Assembly (NCBI GenBank): GCA_905235375.1
Contig: CAJOLH010000065.1
Span: 1 to 34,936, forward strand
Direction of reading: 5' to 3'
Origin: an uncultured Bacteroidales bacterium
Lineage (GTDB): Bacteria > Bacteroidota > Bacteroidia > Bacteroidales > UBA3663
Length of the DNA stretch: 34,936 nucleotides
Below are positions 7,012-13,649 of the stretch, piece by piece. The number at the start of each line of letters is the position of its first letter. Position 1 is the first letter of the stretch. The notes under the pieces were generated by a model. The model had not been told where the DNA came from. It did not search any database and was given only the letters and a program-made list of their open reading frames with translations. The position numbers and the translations under genes are program-made.

Positions 7012-7374
7012 TTATTTTGAATCATTATTATAAGTGTTTATACTTTCCTCTTCAATCGCTGGTTCATGATGACGCTTCAGATGAAGCTCCTGCTCTTGAC
7101 GCTCAACAGCTGATGACTGTGCCGGACGGTTTTTCCAAAGGAAATTAACGCGCTGTACAGCGATGATTGAGGCGAAAATTACGTAGATAAAAATAAGGGT
7201 AAAAAACACCTTTTGATGATTTTCTGCAAACTGCTGCACTTTACCAACGAATTTGCCTAATCCAGTAATCTCCGTTACCTTACGACCAGCTTCTTTGCTC
7301 TCTTCGCGAAGCTTCTGAAACTTTGGATCGTCCTTGTCAGGGGTGGATCCAAAAAGGATTTTCTTAATTTTCAT
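7012..7374 (-). CDS. Single-pass membrane protein of the mobilization operon
   Basis: This 120-residue protein has a basic N-terminal half (about 1-55), one strong transmembrane segment (VFFTLIFIYVIFASIIAV, about 56-73) and a charged C-terminal tail rich in Glu, His and Asn. Size and topology resemble small single-pass conjugation proteins such as the TraL type, but sequence similarity is not clear enough to name it. It lies 7 bp after the 7382-7750 gene and 2 bp before 6653-7009. Confidence 0.6.
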   Translation of the reverse strand: MKIKKILFGSTPDKDDPKFQKLREESKEAGRKVTEITGLGKFVGKVQQFAENHQKVFFTLIFIYVIFASIIAVQRVNFLWKNRPAQSSAVERQEQELHLKRHHEPAIEEESINTYNNDSK

Positions 7375-7381
7375 AATAGAT

Positions 7382-7750
7382 TCACTGATTTATACTTTTT
7401 CTTAATTTGTTTAGTGATTTGCGCCATCCATCAAAATAACGCCAGTTGCGTGGTTCGGTAAGTGTTTGTTCCAATGTTTCCTGAAGTCGAAGCTTTTTAT
7501 CTTCTGAAAGAGGTTCATCCACAGACTCGCAACAAGTGCAGAAATAAAGCCAGGATACTGTGTCACGGTCGTAAACCCAGGGCTCTTTCATTTTTAAATA
7601 CAATTTTAAGCACAGTCGTAATTGCTTTTCACGCAATTGTAACTGATCATCAGAGCATTCCGCGAACTGCTTGGCGTACTCAAGAAGTTCATACCACTTT
7701 TGTTCAATTTCTTTTTTTGAAAAAGAACGTTTTTTTCGACTTTGTCCCAT
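7382..7750 (-). CDS. Hypothetical basic protein in the mobilization operon
   Basis: This 122-residue soluble helical protein has a very basic start (MGQSRKKRSFSKKEIEQKW) and a YFCTCCES motif in the middle (about residues 69-76). No known family recognised. Its helical opening resembles that of the 6653-7009 product. It lies 65 bp after the relaxase stop. Its leader (7751-7790) is similar to the leader at 5094-5130, including AACCA, CT and C-rich positions and the AAAT before ATG. Confidence 0.55.
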   Translation of the reverse strand: MGQSRKKRSFSKKEIEQKWYELLEYAKQFAECSDDQLQLREKQLRLCLKLYLKMKEPWVYDRDTVSWLYFCTCCESVDEPLSEDKKLRLQETLEQTLTEPRNWRYFDGWRKSLNKLRKSINQ

Positions 7751-7815
7751 ATTTATTATTTTTTTGAGGAGCTGGTTAGGCTCTCTGTTGCCTTTTTATA
7801 TTCTTTCCCCTTTTT

Positions 7816-9315
7816 TTAGCGGCCACGACTTCTTTTCCGGCCAGGCTTCAACATTTCTGCCGATTGACGGATGCAGCGCTGCCACCAACGTTCGTCATCT
7901 TCATCCTTCTTCCTGCCCCATCCAGACAGGCTGCTGCCACCGCCGCCTCCTCCATGCGATTCGGCATACATTAGGGCCTGTGTGACGAAGTTGAGGGAGA
8001 GAAGGGTTGCACAGTTGAGAATCTTATCTCTGTCCTCCCGAAGGTCAAAGAAGCCGGAATCCTCTAATTCGTTCTTCTGTTCTCGGCTTAGTTGATCGTC
8101 ATCAAACACAGAGCTTAAGGTGTCGTTGAGCATCTTGAAGTATGTTGCCTTGATATTCGAATATACACTCTTTGCCTCGTTCATGATTCCATCGCTGGCT
8201 TTTTTCGAAATTTGGGATTGTTCTTGCTTAAGGCGCGTGACGCTTTGGAAAGTCTTCGCCTCCTCATCTTTGAGCTTAGCAAGTTTTTCTTTTGCTTCAG
8301 CAAGGAGCGCAGTAGTGTCGTCCAACATCTTCTGCCTGTCAGCAAGTTTTTGCGACACAGAATCCATTTCCTTGCGAAGCTTCTTCAGCCGTTCGGCGAG
8401 CTGTTCGGAGTCTGCCCCTTCCTCACTGAATTGTTTTGCGATCTGCTCAATTTCTTGTTCGATGGCAGCTTTACGGTTCTGGAGGTTCTCGATCATCGTA
8501 GAGAAAGACTTAAGCTTTCTTTCTTCCTTTGCAATTTGCTTTTTCAATCCATCGACGGTTTGTTCAAGTTCCGCAACATGGTTTACAAGAAAGCGCTCGT
8601 ACTCAGCAGTTGAGCGGTGCTTGGCTCCAGTCTCTTTAACGTCACTTCCACGTTCGAGACCCCATTTTTGGCCAACTTCGTTGAAAAAATCAGTATGAGC
8701 TTTTCTCATTGCCTCGCTTTCCTCCTTTTTGTTTTTGCCAAAAACAGATGTCCACGAGATTCGATTCATGTTTGGTTTAATGGGCAGCACCGTACAATGG
8801 ACATGAGGATTGATTTCGTCCAAGTGAACATAAAAGCTGACGATGTTTTCTTCGCCGTATTTTCTGGCTGCGAAATGATAAACGTCCACAGCCCACTTTT
8901 CTATATCCTTCGAGCGCGTTATATTCGAGTTGTCTGCGCCCTTCGACAAGTCAACCTTCTGATCTCCGAAAGCAACCTCGTGCATCCTCTTCCTGTTGCC
9001 ACCGAATACGAACTTAGCCAAAATCCGATGTGGTTGTTTGCTATCTTTACCATTTGGGTTTTTTATGCTACGCTCTTTCAGGATGTCATTCATTTTCTGA
9101 TCAATCGTCTTGGTTCGGTCAATAGGTTGGATCTTTCCTCCCTTTGTGACTTCGAAATTCAAATGAGTCCGCGTTGGATCGTAATTTTTTAGTGGATGTT
9201 CCGCTTTTTGAGCAAGAAATTCCTTCGACCAATTACGCTGCTGCTCGTTGCTTTCAGCAGTCGTAATAGCTTGGGTTGTGGACTTCATATCCATCATTTG
9301 TTTTTCATTTGCCAT
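7816..9315 (-). CDS. MobV-type relaxase (Mob_Pre family)
   Basis: This 499-residue protein nicks and leads plasmid DNA in mobilization. Motif I reads NYDPTRTHLNFEV (44-56). The metal-binding motif reads HLDEINPHVH (164-173), with His164, Asp166, Glu167, His171 and His173, the signature of Mob_Pre (MobV) relaxases. After the catalytic half, residues 225-390 form a long coiled coil. A Gly-rich linker (HGGGGGGSS) and a very basic tail (GRKRSRGR) follow. The start at 9315 sits 11 bp after the HTH gene at 9327-9707, indicating cotranscription. The origin of transfer is expected upstream; the inverted-repeat region at 10059-10182 is one candidate. Confidence 0.9.
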   Translation of the reverse strand: MANEKQMMDMKSTTQAITTAESNEQQRNWSKEFLAQKAEHPLKNYDPTRTHLNFEVTKGGKIQPIDRTKTIDQKMNDILKERSIKNPNGKDSKQPHRILAKFVFGGNRKRMHEVAFGDQKVDLSKGADNSNITRSKDIEKWAVDVYHFAARKYGEENIVSFYVHLDEINPHVHCTVLPIKPNMNRISWTSVFGKNKKEESEAMRKAHTDFFNEVGQKWGLERGSDVKETGAKHRSTAEYERFLVNHVAELEQTVDGLKKQIAKEERKLKSFSTMIENLQNRKAAIEQEIEQIAKQFSEEGADSEQLAERLKKLRKEMDSVSQKLADRQKMLDDTTALLAEAKEKLAKLKDEEAKTFQSVTRLKQEQSQISKKASDGIMNEAKSVYSNIKATYFKMLNDTLSSVFDDDQLSREQKNELEDSGFFDLREDRDKILNCATLLSLNFVTQALMYAESHGGGGGGSSLSGWGRKKDEDDERWWQRCIRQSAEMLKPGRKRSRGR

Positions 9316-9326
9316 ATTTTTATTTT

Positions 9327-9707
9327 TTAAAGATTATTCTTCCCTTTTTTGATAATTCGCATGACATCATCATAACTGTATCTACGTTGACAAACAAGAC
9401 CATTGCCCACTTGGACCGGCACAAGATATCCTTTTTTGCCCCATCGCCAAAGAGTAGGCAAGGAGATTTTCAAAAGTTCGATAGTTTCCCTCGCAGTCAG
9501 GAGCCTATTGCTTGATGTTACTTTTTCGATTCCGTCATCATCACGGATTCTGCCTGCACCTGCAGGTGCAAGAGGAGAAATTTGCCGCTGAACCTCTTCT
9601 GCTACCGTTAGCGCAAATTCTTTAAGATCTTGCGCTGTCACCATTAAGATAGGATTCTGATCAGCTGCTAATGCGTTGGCGAGTCTGTTAAACATATTTT
9701 TGCTCAT
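9327..9707 (-). CDS. Excisionase/MerR-like HTH DNA-binding protein
   Basis: The start at 9707 (MSKNMFNRLANALAA) gives 126 residues. A longer frame to 9773 would start upstream of, or within, the predicted promoter. The C-terminal 60 residues read LLTARETIELLKISLPTLWR, then WGKKGYLVPVQVGNGLVCQR and a YSYDDVMRII helix. This is the helix-turn-helix pattern of excisionase-type proteins (HTH_17 group) often found in Bacteroidales mobile elements. The N-terminal part is probably helical and contains a Pro/Ala/Gly linker (PLAPAGAGR). As first gene before the relaxase it may regulate mobilization, take part in the relaxosome or act in excision. Confidence 0.75.
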   Translation of the reverse strand: MSKNMFNRLANALAADQNPILMVTAQDLKEFALTVAEEVQRQISPLAPAGAGRIRDDDGIEKVTSSNRLLTARETIELLKISLPTLWRWGKKGYLVPVQVGNGLVCQRRYSYDDVMRIIKKGKNNL

Positions 9708-9770
9708 ATTTATAATATTTGTGGGGTAATCCAATCTGTGATTCAGAACCCCTTTTCGTAAATCACTCCA

Positions 9771-9778
9771 CAAAGATA
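9771..9778 (-). promoter_or_regulatory. -7 element of the HTH-relaxase operon
   Basis: The minus strand reads TATCTTTG, with an expected start near 9765 and a leader of about 58 nt before the ATG at 9707. The -33 position is AT-rich without a good TTTG, so activation may be needed. Confidence 0.6.
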
Positions 9779-9896
9779 ATTTATTTCACGCGTTTCATTA
9801 AAAAGAGAAAAAGAGATTTTAAAAAAACTCGAAAATAAAATCAATAGTTTCATTAGTAACCGACGAAAACCGTCATTTATATCATCTATTTTTCCG

Positions 9897-9915
9897 AAAG
9901 TTCACAAAAGTTCAC
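9897..9915. repeat. Two tandem AAAGTTCAC motifs
   Basis: AAAGTTCAC occurs at 9897-9905 and 9907-9915, in 10-bp phase, about 130 bp upstream of the relaxase-operon start. One helical turn between copies suits a protein-binding site, possibly for the HTH protein or for relaxosome assembly. The rest of 9780-10000 shows no gene. Confidence 0.35.
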
Positions 9916-10008
9916 TTATTAAGAATCTCATTCATTTCCCTTTTCTTAGCAAAGACATTGACCTGGGATGTGCCCTTCTGGTAGGCTACCGAGGAAAATC
10001 TTTGTCAC

Positions 10009-10047
10009 GAAAAAACAAATACCCCGACAAAAATAAATGTGCCGGGG
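10009..10047 (-). terminator. Terminator after the 10181-11305 gene
   Basis: CCCCG (10022-10026) and CGGGG (10043-10047) form a short stem around an AT-rich loop. The minus-strand tail is TATTTGTTTTTT. It ends the minus-strand transcript after the structured segment at 10059-10182. Confidence 0.6.
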
Positions 10048-10058
10048 ATATTCATGAA

Positions 10059-10182
10059 GAGCTTGCTCATTAAACCGAGACTTCGAGAAAGGTTTTTAAA
10101 ACCTCTAAGCCTAATTAGAGGTTCACGTATGAACCTCATTAGGCTACCTCTCCTAAAGGAGTTCCTATCGGGGAGCAAGCTC
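10059..10182 (-). other. Multi-stem inverted-repeat structure; structured RNA or oriT candidate
   Basis: An outer 10-bp helix, GAGCTTGCTC (10059-10068) with GAGCAAGCTC (10173-10182), encloses three internal hairpins. These are AGGTTTT-t-AAAACCT (10090-10104), a 16-bp hairpin from 10108 to 10145 with a two-base bulge and CGTA loop, and CTCCT/AGGAG (10150-10161). Together they give a cloverleaf-like fold. The outer helix overlaps the stop codon of the 10181-11305 gene, and a terminator follows on the minus strand. It lies about 0.75 kb upstream of the relaxase. It may be a 3' structured RNA, an origin of transfer or a recombination site. No known family was recognised. Confidence 0.55.
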
Positions 10183-11305
10183 AGGTAGATTTTAGGATTT
10201 CCTTCAACTCAATATATTGATAATAGAAGGGTTCGTTTCTGACTAGGTCATCAATTCGTGCCGTAAAGCCACGTTCAACTAATGGTCTGAATTCATCAAT
10301 CTTTGTAGAGACATATTCAGAATATCTGCTCTTGTGGACTTTTACGTTGACAAACTCGCGTTTCACCATAGGAAATGTCGGGTCGGTATTGAAACAACAA
10401 TTACAATAGGCTGCTAAAACGGCTTTGTACGCCTCTGTCATGCTGCCATGTGCTTCTGCGTGCATCTGCCTTCTTAGTTCAAATATTGTTTGTTCAGATA
10501 GTTTGCCATGCCAGGGGAGAACCCTTTGCCCTTCATCTTCATAATCAAGTGAAAGAGCCACACCGTATGGTGGAAACTGCCCGTTTAATAACATGTCGTT
10601 TAAATTTATTTTCAACGATGCATAGTTGCTACAGATTGACTTAAACACTTCTGCTCCATAAAATTTATCCAAAATGTATTCAACACCGGCAAATGATATG
10701 TCGGGCATCCTCTGCCCACTATCCGTTTTGAGCGAATATTTTTGCGACTTAAGCCTGCCAAGAAAATAATCTACAAAAGAAGACCTATAATTCTTGTCCA
10801 AATATTGAAGGTAGGAGTCACGAGACAAGAACTCCGATGCGAAACCATATATTTCAAGATTAATCCAGTCACCAAGGCCTGCTGGAGCTACTTTTGCACG
10901 ATGTTTAAAGTAGCTTTCATAACAGCTATAAATAAATAATGCAGAATAATAATAAGATAGAATCCTTTCATCCAATATGCATAATTGTTTGACACTAACT
11001 AGACTCGCACCATGCTTAAATGCATAAGCATTGGTCAACATTTGCCTTTCAATCTGAACATCCGAAATTTTGCAATAATTCCCCTTTCCGACTAATTCAG
11101 CAGATTTTATCTTAAGTTCGATAAGTTTCTGAATCAGTTTTTCGTCTTTCATTTGCAAATAATTAGTAGCTAGATCTTTTAAGACACTCTCTTTTTTGAG
11201 TCTTCCGCTCAAATCCCAATATTCGGGTTTGGAAATGATTGATTTCTCATATTCCATGCCAAACAAAAGCATGTTGAAATAATTCGTATTTCTATTGTCG
11301 TTCAT
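10181..11305 (-). CDS. Unknown 374-residue cargo protein
   Basis: The protein appears soluble and predominantly helical, with many Tyr and Lys residues. The first 100 residues contain LKKESVLKDLATNYLQMK and IKSAELVGKGNYCKISD. The middle has the aromatic SYYYSALFIYSCYESYFKHR. The C-terminal half has LRRQMHAEAHGSMTEAYKAV and CNCCFNTDP. No family recognised and no catalytic motif can be defended. The composition is more AT-rich than the chromosomal genes to the right. It sits alone between the integrase side and the mobilization operon, a typical cargo position. Its stop codon is embedded in the outer helix of the 10059-10182 structure. Defence or regulation are possible roles, without sequence proof. 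Confidence 0.7.
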   Translation of the reverse strand: MNDNRNTNYFNMLLFGMEYEKSIISKPEYWDLSGRLKKESVLKDLATNYLQMKDEKLIQKLIELKIKSAELVGKGNYCKISDVQIERQMLTNAYAFKHGASLVSVKQLCILDERILSYYYSALFIYSCYESYFKHRAKVAPAGLGDWINLEIYGFASEFLSRDSYLQYLDKNYRSSFVDYFLGRLKSQKYSLKTDSGQRMPDISFAGVEYILDKFYGAEVFKSICSNYASLKINLNDMLLNGQFPPYGVALSLDYEDEGQRVLPWHGKLSEQTIFELRRQMHAEAHGSMTEAYKAVLAAYCNCCFNTDPTFPMVKREFVNVKVHKSRYSEYVSTKIDEFRPLVERGFTARIDDLVRNEPFYYQYIELKEILKST

Positions 11306-11370
11306 AAGTTTATAATAAAGCGGTGAATAATAGACTTAAATAAACGTGGAAATGACCTATGGCAATATCA

Positions 11371-11402
11371 GGACGGTAAGTAAATCTGATAACTTACCGT
11401 CC
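11371..11402. repeat. 11-bp perfect inverted repeat
   Basis: GGACGGTAAGT (11371-11381) and ACTTACCGTCC (11392-11402) flank a 10-nt AT-rich loop. No T tract follows on either strand, so this may be a regulator or recombination protein site, or a weak terminator of the broken gene at 11416-11672. It is about 70 bp upstream of the 10181-11305 gene. Confidence 0.5.
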
Positions 11403-11415
11403 TTCATCTGTTGGT

Positions 11416-11672
11416 TTACGATTTGTCTAGTTCCGCATCCTCCATTTCATCGAAAGCGTCGATGAGATCACGCAGTGCTTCCATGGCCTGCGGCAGTTCC
11501 TCTTCGCCCTGGCAAATATCGTCTTCGCCCAGATCGAGCAGGATGTAGTTAGTTAACCTGGTGTAAACGAGCGATAGTAATCTACGTGTGCCTGACGTGG
11601 GGTATAATTGTCGGTGAACGCTTTCATCTGCGGTGTTTTAGCCTCCGCGTAGGCATTGATCTTTGTTGCCAT
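11416..11672 (-). pseudogene. Frameshifted small gene (about 85 codons)
   Basis: An ATG at 11672 opens MATKINAYAEAKTPQMKAFT and continues to a stop at 11553-11555, giving 39 residues. In another frame, directly overlapping this end, an acidic protein segment continues to a TAA at 11416-11418, beginning LTNYILLDLGEDD and ending DEMEDAELDKS. The two halves read as one protein if one base is lost, or two extra bases (an AC duplication near 11560) are present, around ACACCAGG. The encoded text is protein-like and acidic in the second half. It is most likely a broken small element gene; a programmed frameshift cannot be excluded. Confidence 0.55.
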
Positions 11673-11749
11673 AGTTTAAAAAATGAATAAAGGGTTAATG
11701 TTTTAATACTATATGTTATAATGATAGCGCGTGCGCGCGACATTATTGT

Positions 11750-13234
11750 TTAACTAATAGCCGAAATAACGGTCTTCAGATCTTCATCATCGATCTGTCT
11801 GTATCGGCTAAATGCCTTCGAACCCGGCACATGACCAGACATCGCTCCTATAAGGTTGGGGTCTTTGACGGCCTTGTATGCAGCGCCGACGAAAGTTCGC
11901 CGTGCCATATGACTGGATGCAATCTCACTGATGGGAACCAGCTCATTCTGTCCCGTTACACTATTTCGGCGAACTACGGTTCGATTGATGCTGCAAATCC
12001 GAAATACCTCACGAATTGCTTCATTGTACTTTTGCGCTGATATGTACGGGAACAACCTGCCCGACGCGTCAACTCCTTCATATTTGCGCACGAGTGCCAA
12101 AGCCCGTTCAGATAGAGGCACACGCGGTCTGACTTGCTGTGTATGATCTTTTGTTTTTGCCGGGACATATTCCAAAATTCCGTCATTGATGTTGGCCGAT
12201 GTCAGTTTTAAAAGATCTCCGACACGGCAGCCGGTCAAGCACTGGAAAATGAAGATGTCACGCTGCTGCTGTAGATGGACTGGAGCAGCTGACAGGTCAT
12301 AGTCAGCTATCCGATCACGTTCTTCCTTCGTAATATAGATGGGCAAACCATAGATTTCCGCTCCAAGTTCCAACCTTTTAAGTGGATTATTGAGTGTAAG
12401 CCCCATTCGGATGTGCCAATTATATACTGCCTTCAACTGCTTCATAACGCTGATGACGTAATTGAGTCCTCGATCCGCAATCTTTTTGGGATGTTTCGGA
12501 CTCCTTGCCAAAGGACAAGCTTTTAATATTCTGGAAAAAAGCCTATAATGCTTTTTCGCAATGCTCCCTTCATTCCTGACATAATTCATGAACTCCTCCA
12601 TATCCTCCAGGGATATGGTGTCAAGATACATGCTGTAGCCTTTATCTGATGATTCTTGTTTGAACATTGTAAATCTTTGAACCATGCCAATAAGAACCTT
12701 ATAGGCATACGACCGGCTGCGACTGAACTTCTGATGGGCGAGGAAGAAATCAATCGCATTAGGCAATGCGGTCTTTTCTTTGGCCTTCTCCATTTCCTCA
12801 GCTTCCCTCGCTTTCTTTTCCTCTTCTTTGATATTCTTATCAATTCTCATGGCATATTCGATTTTTGACAGAGTAAGTCCATTTATTTCCAAATGAATGG
12901 AATCGTTGTCCTGAAGTTGCATTACGTAACGAATCCATTCCCTCGAAAGAGGCTGGCCATCGGGCGTACCGGCTGCGGCAATGCTCATGACGCGATTTAT
13001 TAGATAATCGAGTTCTGCTTTTGCTCTGGACGCTTCGTAAAAGCGTTCCTGGTTATACCTATTATTAGTCGGTATGATTATGTCCTCTTTTTCGAGATCG
13101 AACATATCTTTCATGACGGATATGCCCGATTTCATACGAAAAACGCAGGAATGACTGAACAGGAATCTGAGCAGGATCTGCCGTCTGCCGTCGATGTTCT
13201 CTTTTTTTGATAAGGTTTTTTCAATTTTTGCCAT
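11750..13234 (-). CDS. Tyrosine recombinase / integrase
   Basis: The start at 13234 (MAKIEKTLSKKE) gives 494 residues and lies just after a consensus promoter. The frame extends 36 residues further upstream, across that promoter, which is unlikely. The C-terminal catalytic domain shows Arg337 in LTGCRVGDLLKL, His442 and Arg445 in SSHMARRTF, His468 in MSGHVPGS and the nucleophile Tyr478 in SRYRQID, the complete tyrosine-recombinase set. A SAM-like DNA-binding region precedes it, and a Lys/Glu-rich segment lies around 130-150. The gene points into the element and lies about 225 bp from tRNA-Arg, the probable attB. Direct repeats upstream (13301-13323) may be arm-binding sites. Confidence 0.93.
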   Translation of the reverse strand: MAKIEKTLSKKENIDGRRQILLRFLFSHSCVFRMKSGISVMKDMFDLEKEDIIIPTNNRYNQERFYEASRAKAELDYLINRVMSIAAAGTPDGQPLSREWIRYVMQLQDNDSIHLEINGLTLSKIEYAMRIDKNIKEEEKKAREAEEMEKAKEKTALPNAIDFFLAHQKFSRSRSYAYKVLIGMVQRFTMFKQESSDKGYSMYLDTISLEDMEEFMNYVRNEGSIAKKHYRLFSRILKACPLARSPKHPKKIADRGLNYVISVMKQLKAVYNWHIRMGLTLNNPLKRLELGAEIYGLPIYITKEERDRIADYDLSAAPVHLQQQRDIFIFQCLTGCRVGDLLKLTSANINDGILEYVPAKTKDHTQQVRPRVPLSERALALVRKYEGVDASGRLFPYISAQKYNEAIREVFRICSINRTVVRRNSVTGQNELVPISEIASSHMARRTFVGAAYKAVKDPNLIGAMSGHVPGSKAFSRYRQIDDEDLKTVISAIS

Positions 13235-13255
13235 AAAAATAAACTTTTGATGGCA

Positions 13256-13287
13256 CAAATTTATGTTGGAAAAATCAAAATTCCAAA
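13256..13287 (-). promoter_or_regulatory. Integrase promoter
   Basis: On the minus strand, TTTG (complement of 13284-13287) is followed after 20 bp by TAAATTTG (complement of 13256-13263). The start would be near 13250, 16 nt before the ATG. Confidence 0.6.
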
Positions 13288-13300
13288 TTTCATCAAACGT

Positions 13301-13323
13301 TTTTGTCAGCACTTTTGTCAGCA
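13301..13323. repeat. Direct repeats upstream of the integrase; arm-site candidates
   Basis: TTTTGTCAGCA occurs at 13301-13311 and 13313-13323, a 12-bp period. An inverted pair GCACTTTT (13309-13316) and AAAAGTGC (13333-13340) overlaps them. Short direct repeats near an attachment site are typical binding sites for the integrase N-terminal domain. Confidence 0.4.
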
Positions 13324-13425
13324 AAATTGAAAAAAAGTGCAATTTTAGAAAAAATGGGTTGTTACAATCATTTCATATAAGTTATTGATTACCAATTTCA
13401 AAGCATTACAAACCAGTTTCAAAGA

Positions 13426-13458
13426 AAAGCACCCCAAAAAATCATTTTAGGGTGCTTT
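13426..13458 (-). terminator. Terminator-like hairpin after tRNA-Arg
   Basis: AAAGCACCC (13426-13434) pairs with GGGTGCTTT (13450-13458). It lies immediately past the tRNA 3' end, so it ends the tRNA transcript. If the element inserted at the tRNA 3' end, this hairpin belongs to the element end and restores termination. Confidence 0.55.
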
Positions 13459-13459
13459 G

Positions 13460-13531
13460 TAGTCCCATACGGAGTCGAACCGTAATCGAAGGAACCGGAA
13501 TCCTTTATTCTATCCATTGAACTATGGGACC
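13460..13531 (-). tRNA. tRNA-Arg (anticodon CCG)
   Basis: The minus strand folds as a complete cloverleaf: seven-base acceptor (one G-U), D arm GTTC/GAAT, anticodon stem AAGGA/TCCTT with loop TTCCGGT (anticodon CCG, decoding CGG), and T arm TACGG/CCGTA with loop TTCGACT. The discriminator is A and CCA is not encoded. A promoter lies upstream. The gene borders the mobile element, whose integrase lies past its 3' end, so this is the likely integration target. Confidence 0.92.
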
Positions 13532-13553
13532 AATGTCGCTGAATTAGCGGGTG

Positions 13554-13585
13554 CAAAGATACGGCAAAAAATTCATAAAAGCAAA
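13554..13585 (-). promoter_or_regulatory. tRNA-Arg promoter
   Basis: TTTG (complement of 13582-13585), 20 bp, then TATCTTTG (complement of 13554-13561). Initiation would fall near 13548, 17 nt before the mature tRNA. Confidence 0.65.
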
Positions 13586-13621
13586 TTCTTGGGGCAAAAA
13601 ATAAATTTTGCCCCAAGAATT
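13584..13621 (-). terminator. Terminator of the lactate operon
   Basis: AATTCTTGGGGCAAAA (13584-13599) pairs perfectly with TTTTGCCCCAAGAATT (13606-13621) across 16 bp with a 6-nt loop. It lies about 30 bp after the permease stop. Confidence 0.85.
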
Positions 13622-13649
13622 ATCTGCAAAAAGTGACTGCGAGCGACAA

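Larger units (their letters stand above)
1..13459. mobile_element. Integrated mobilizable element (right-hand part) at tRNA-Arg
   Basis: The block contains a tyrosine recombinase at its right edge beside a tRNA gene, a MobV-type relaxase, a TraJ/VirB6-like protein, a Rep_3-type initiator with tandem repeats, and small unknown genes in one dominant orientation. This combination is expected of an integrated plasmid-like mobilizable element. Genes right of the tRNA are ordinary chromosomal genes. The left end and the second attachment site are not in the window: I found no second copy of the tRNA 3' end. The exact right boundary is therefore inferred from the tRNA. Confidence 0.8.

Noticed and set aside
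8120..8698. 192-codon plus-strand frame
   Set aside because: It is the Ser/Phe-rich antisense of the relaxase coiled coil, a common artefact of Glu/Lys/Leu-rich coding sequence.
10059..10182. Retron-type msr-msd RNA
   Set aside because: The outer inverted repeats invite the comparison, but there is no reverse transcriptase motif in the adjacent protein or elsewhere in the window.
10059..10182. tRNA or tRNA-like gene
   Set aside because: The helix lengths and loops do not fit a tRNA; there is no T-loop TTC pattern and no plausible anticodon arm.
11691..11749. GC-rich GCGCGTGCGCGC stretch as a terminator or integrase core site
   Set aside because: The symmetry is poor, there is no T tract, and it is not duplicated elsewhere in the window.
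11750..13342. Longer integrase starting at 13342
   Set aside because: The extra 36 codons cover the promoter and direct repeats and read as AT-rich noise. The ATG at 13234 follows a consensus promoter.
1..13459. Insertion sequence or transposase gene
   Set aside because: No DDE or HUH transposase motif and no terminal inverted repeats of an IS were seen; the only recombinase is the tyrosine integrase.
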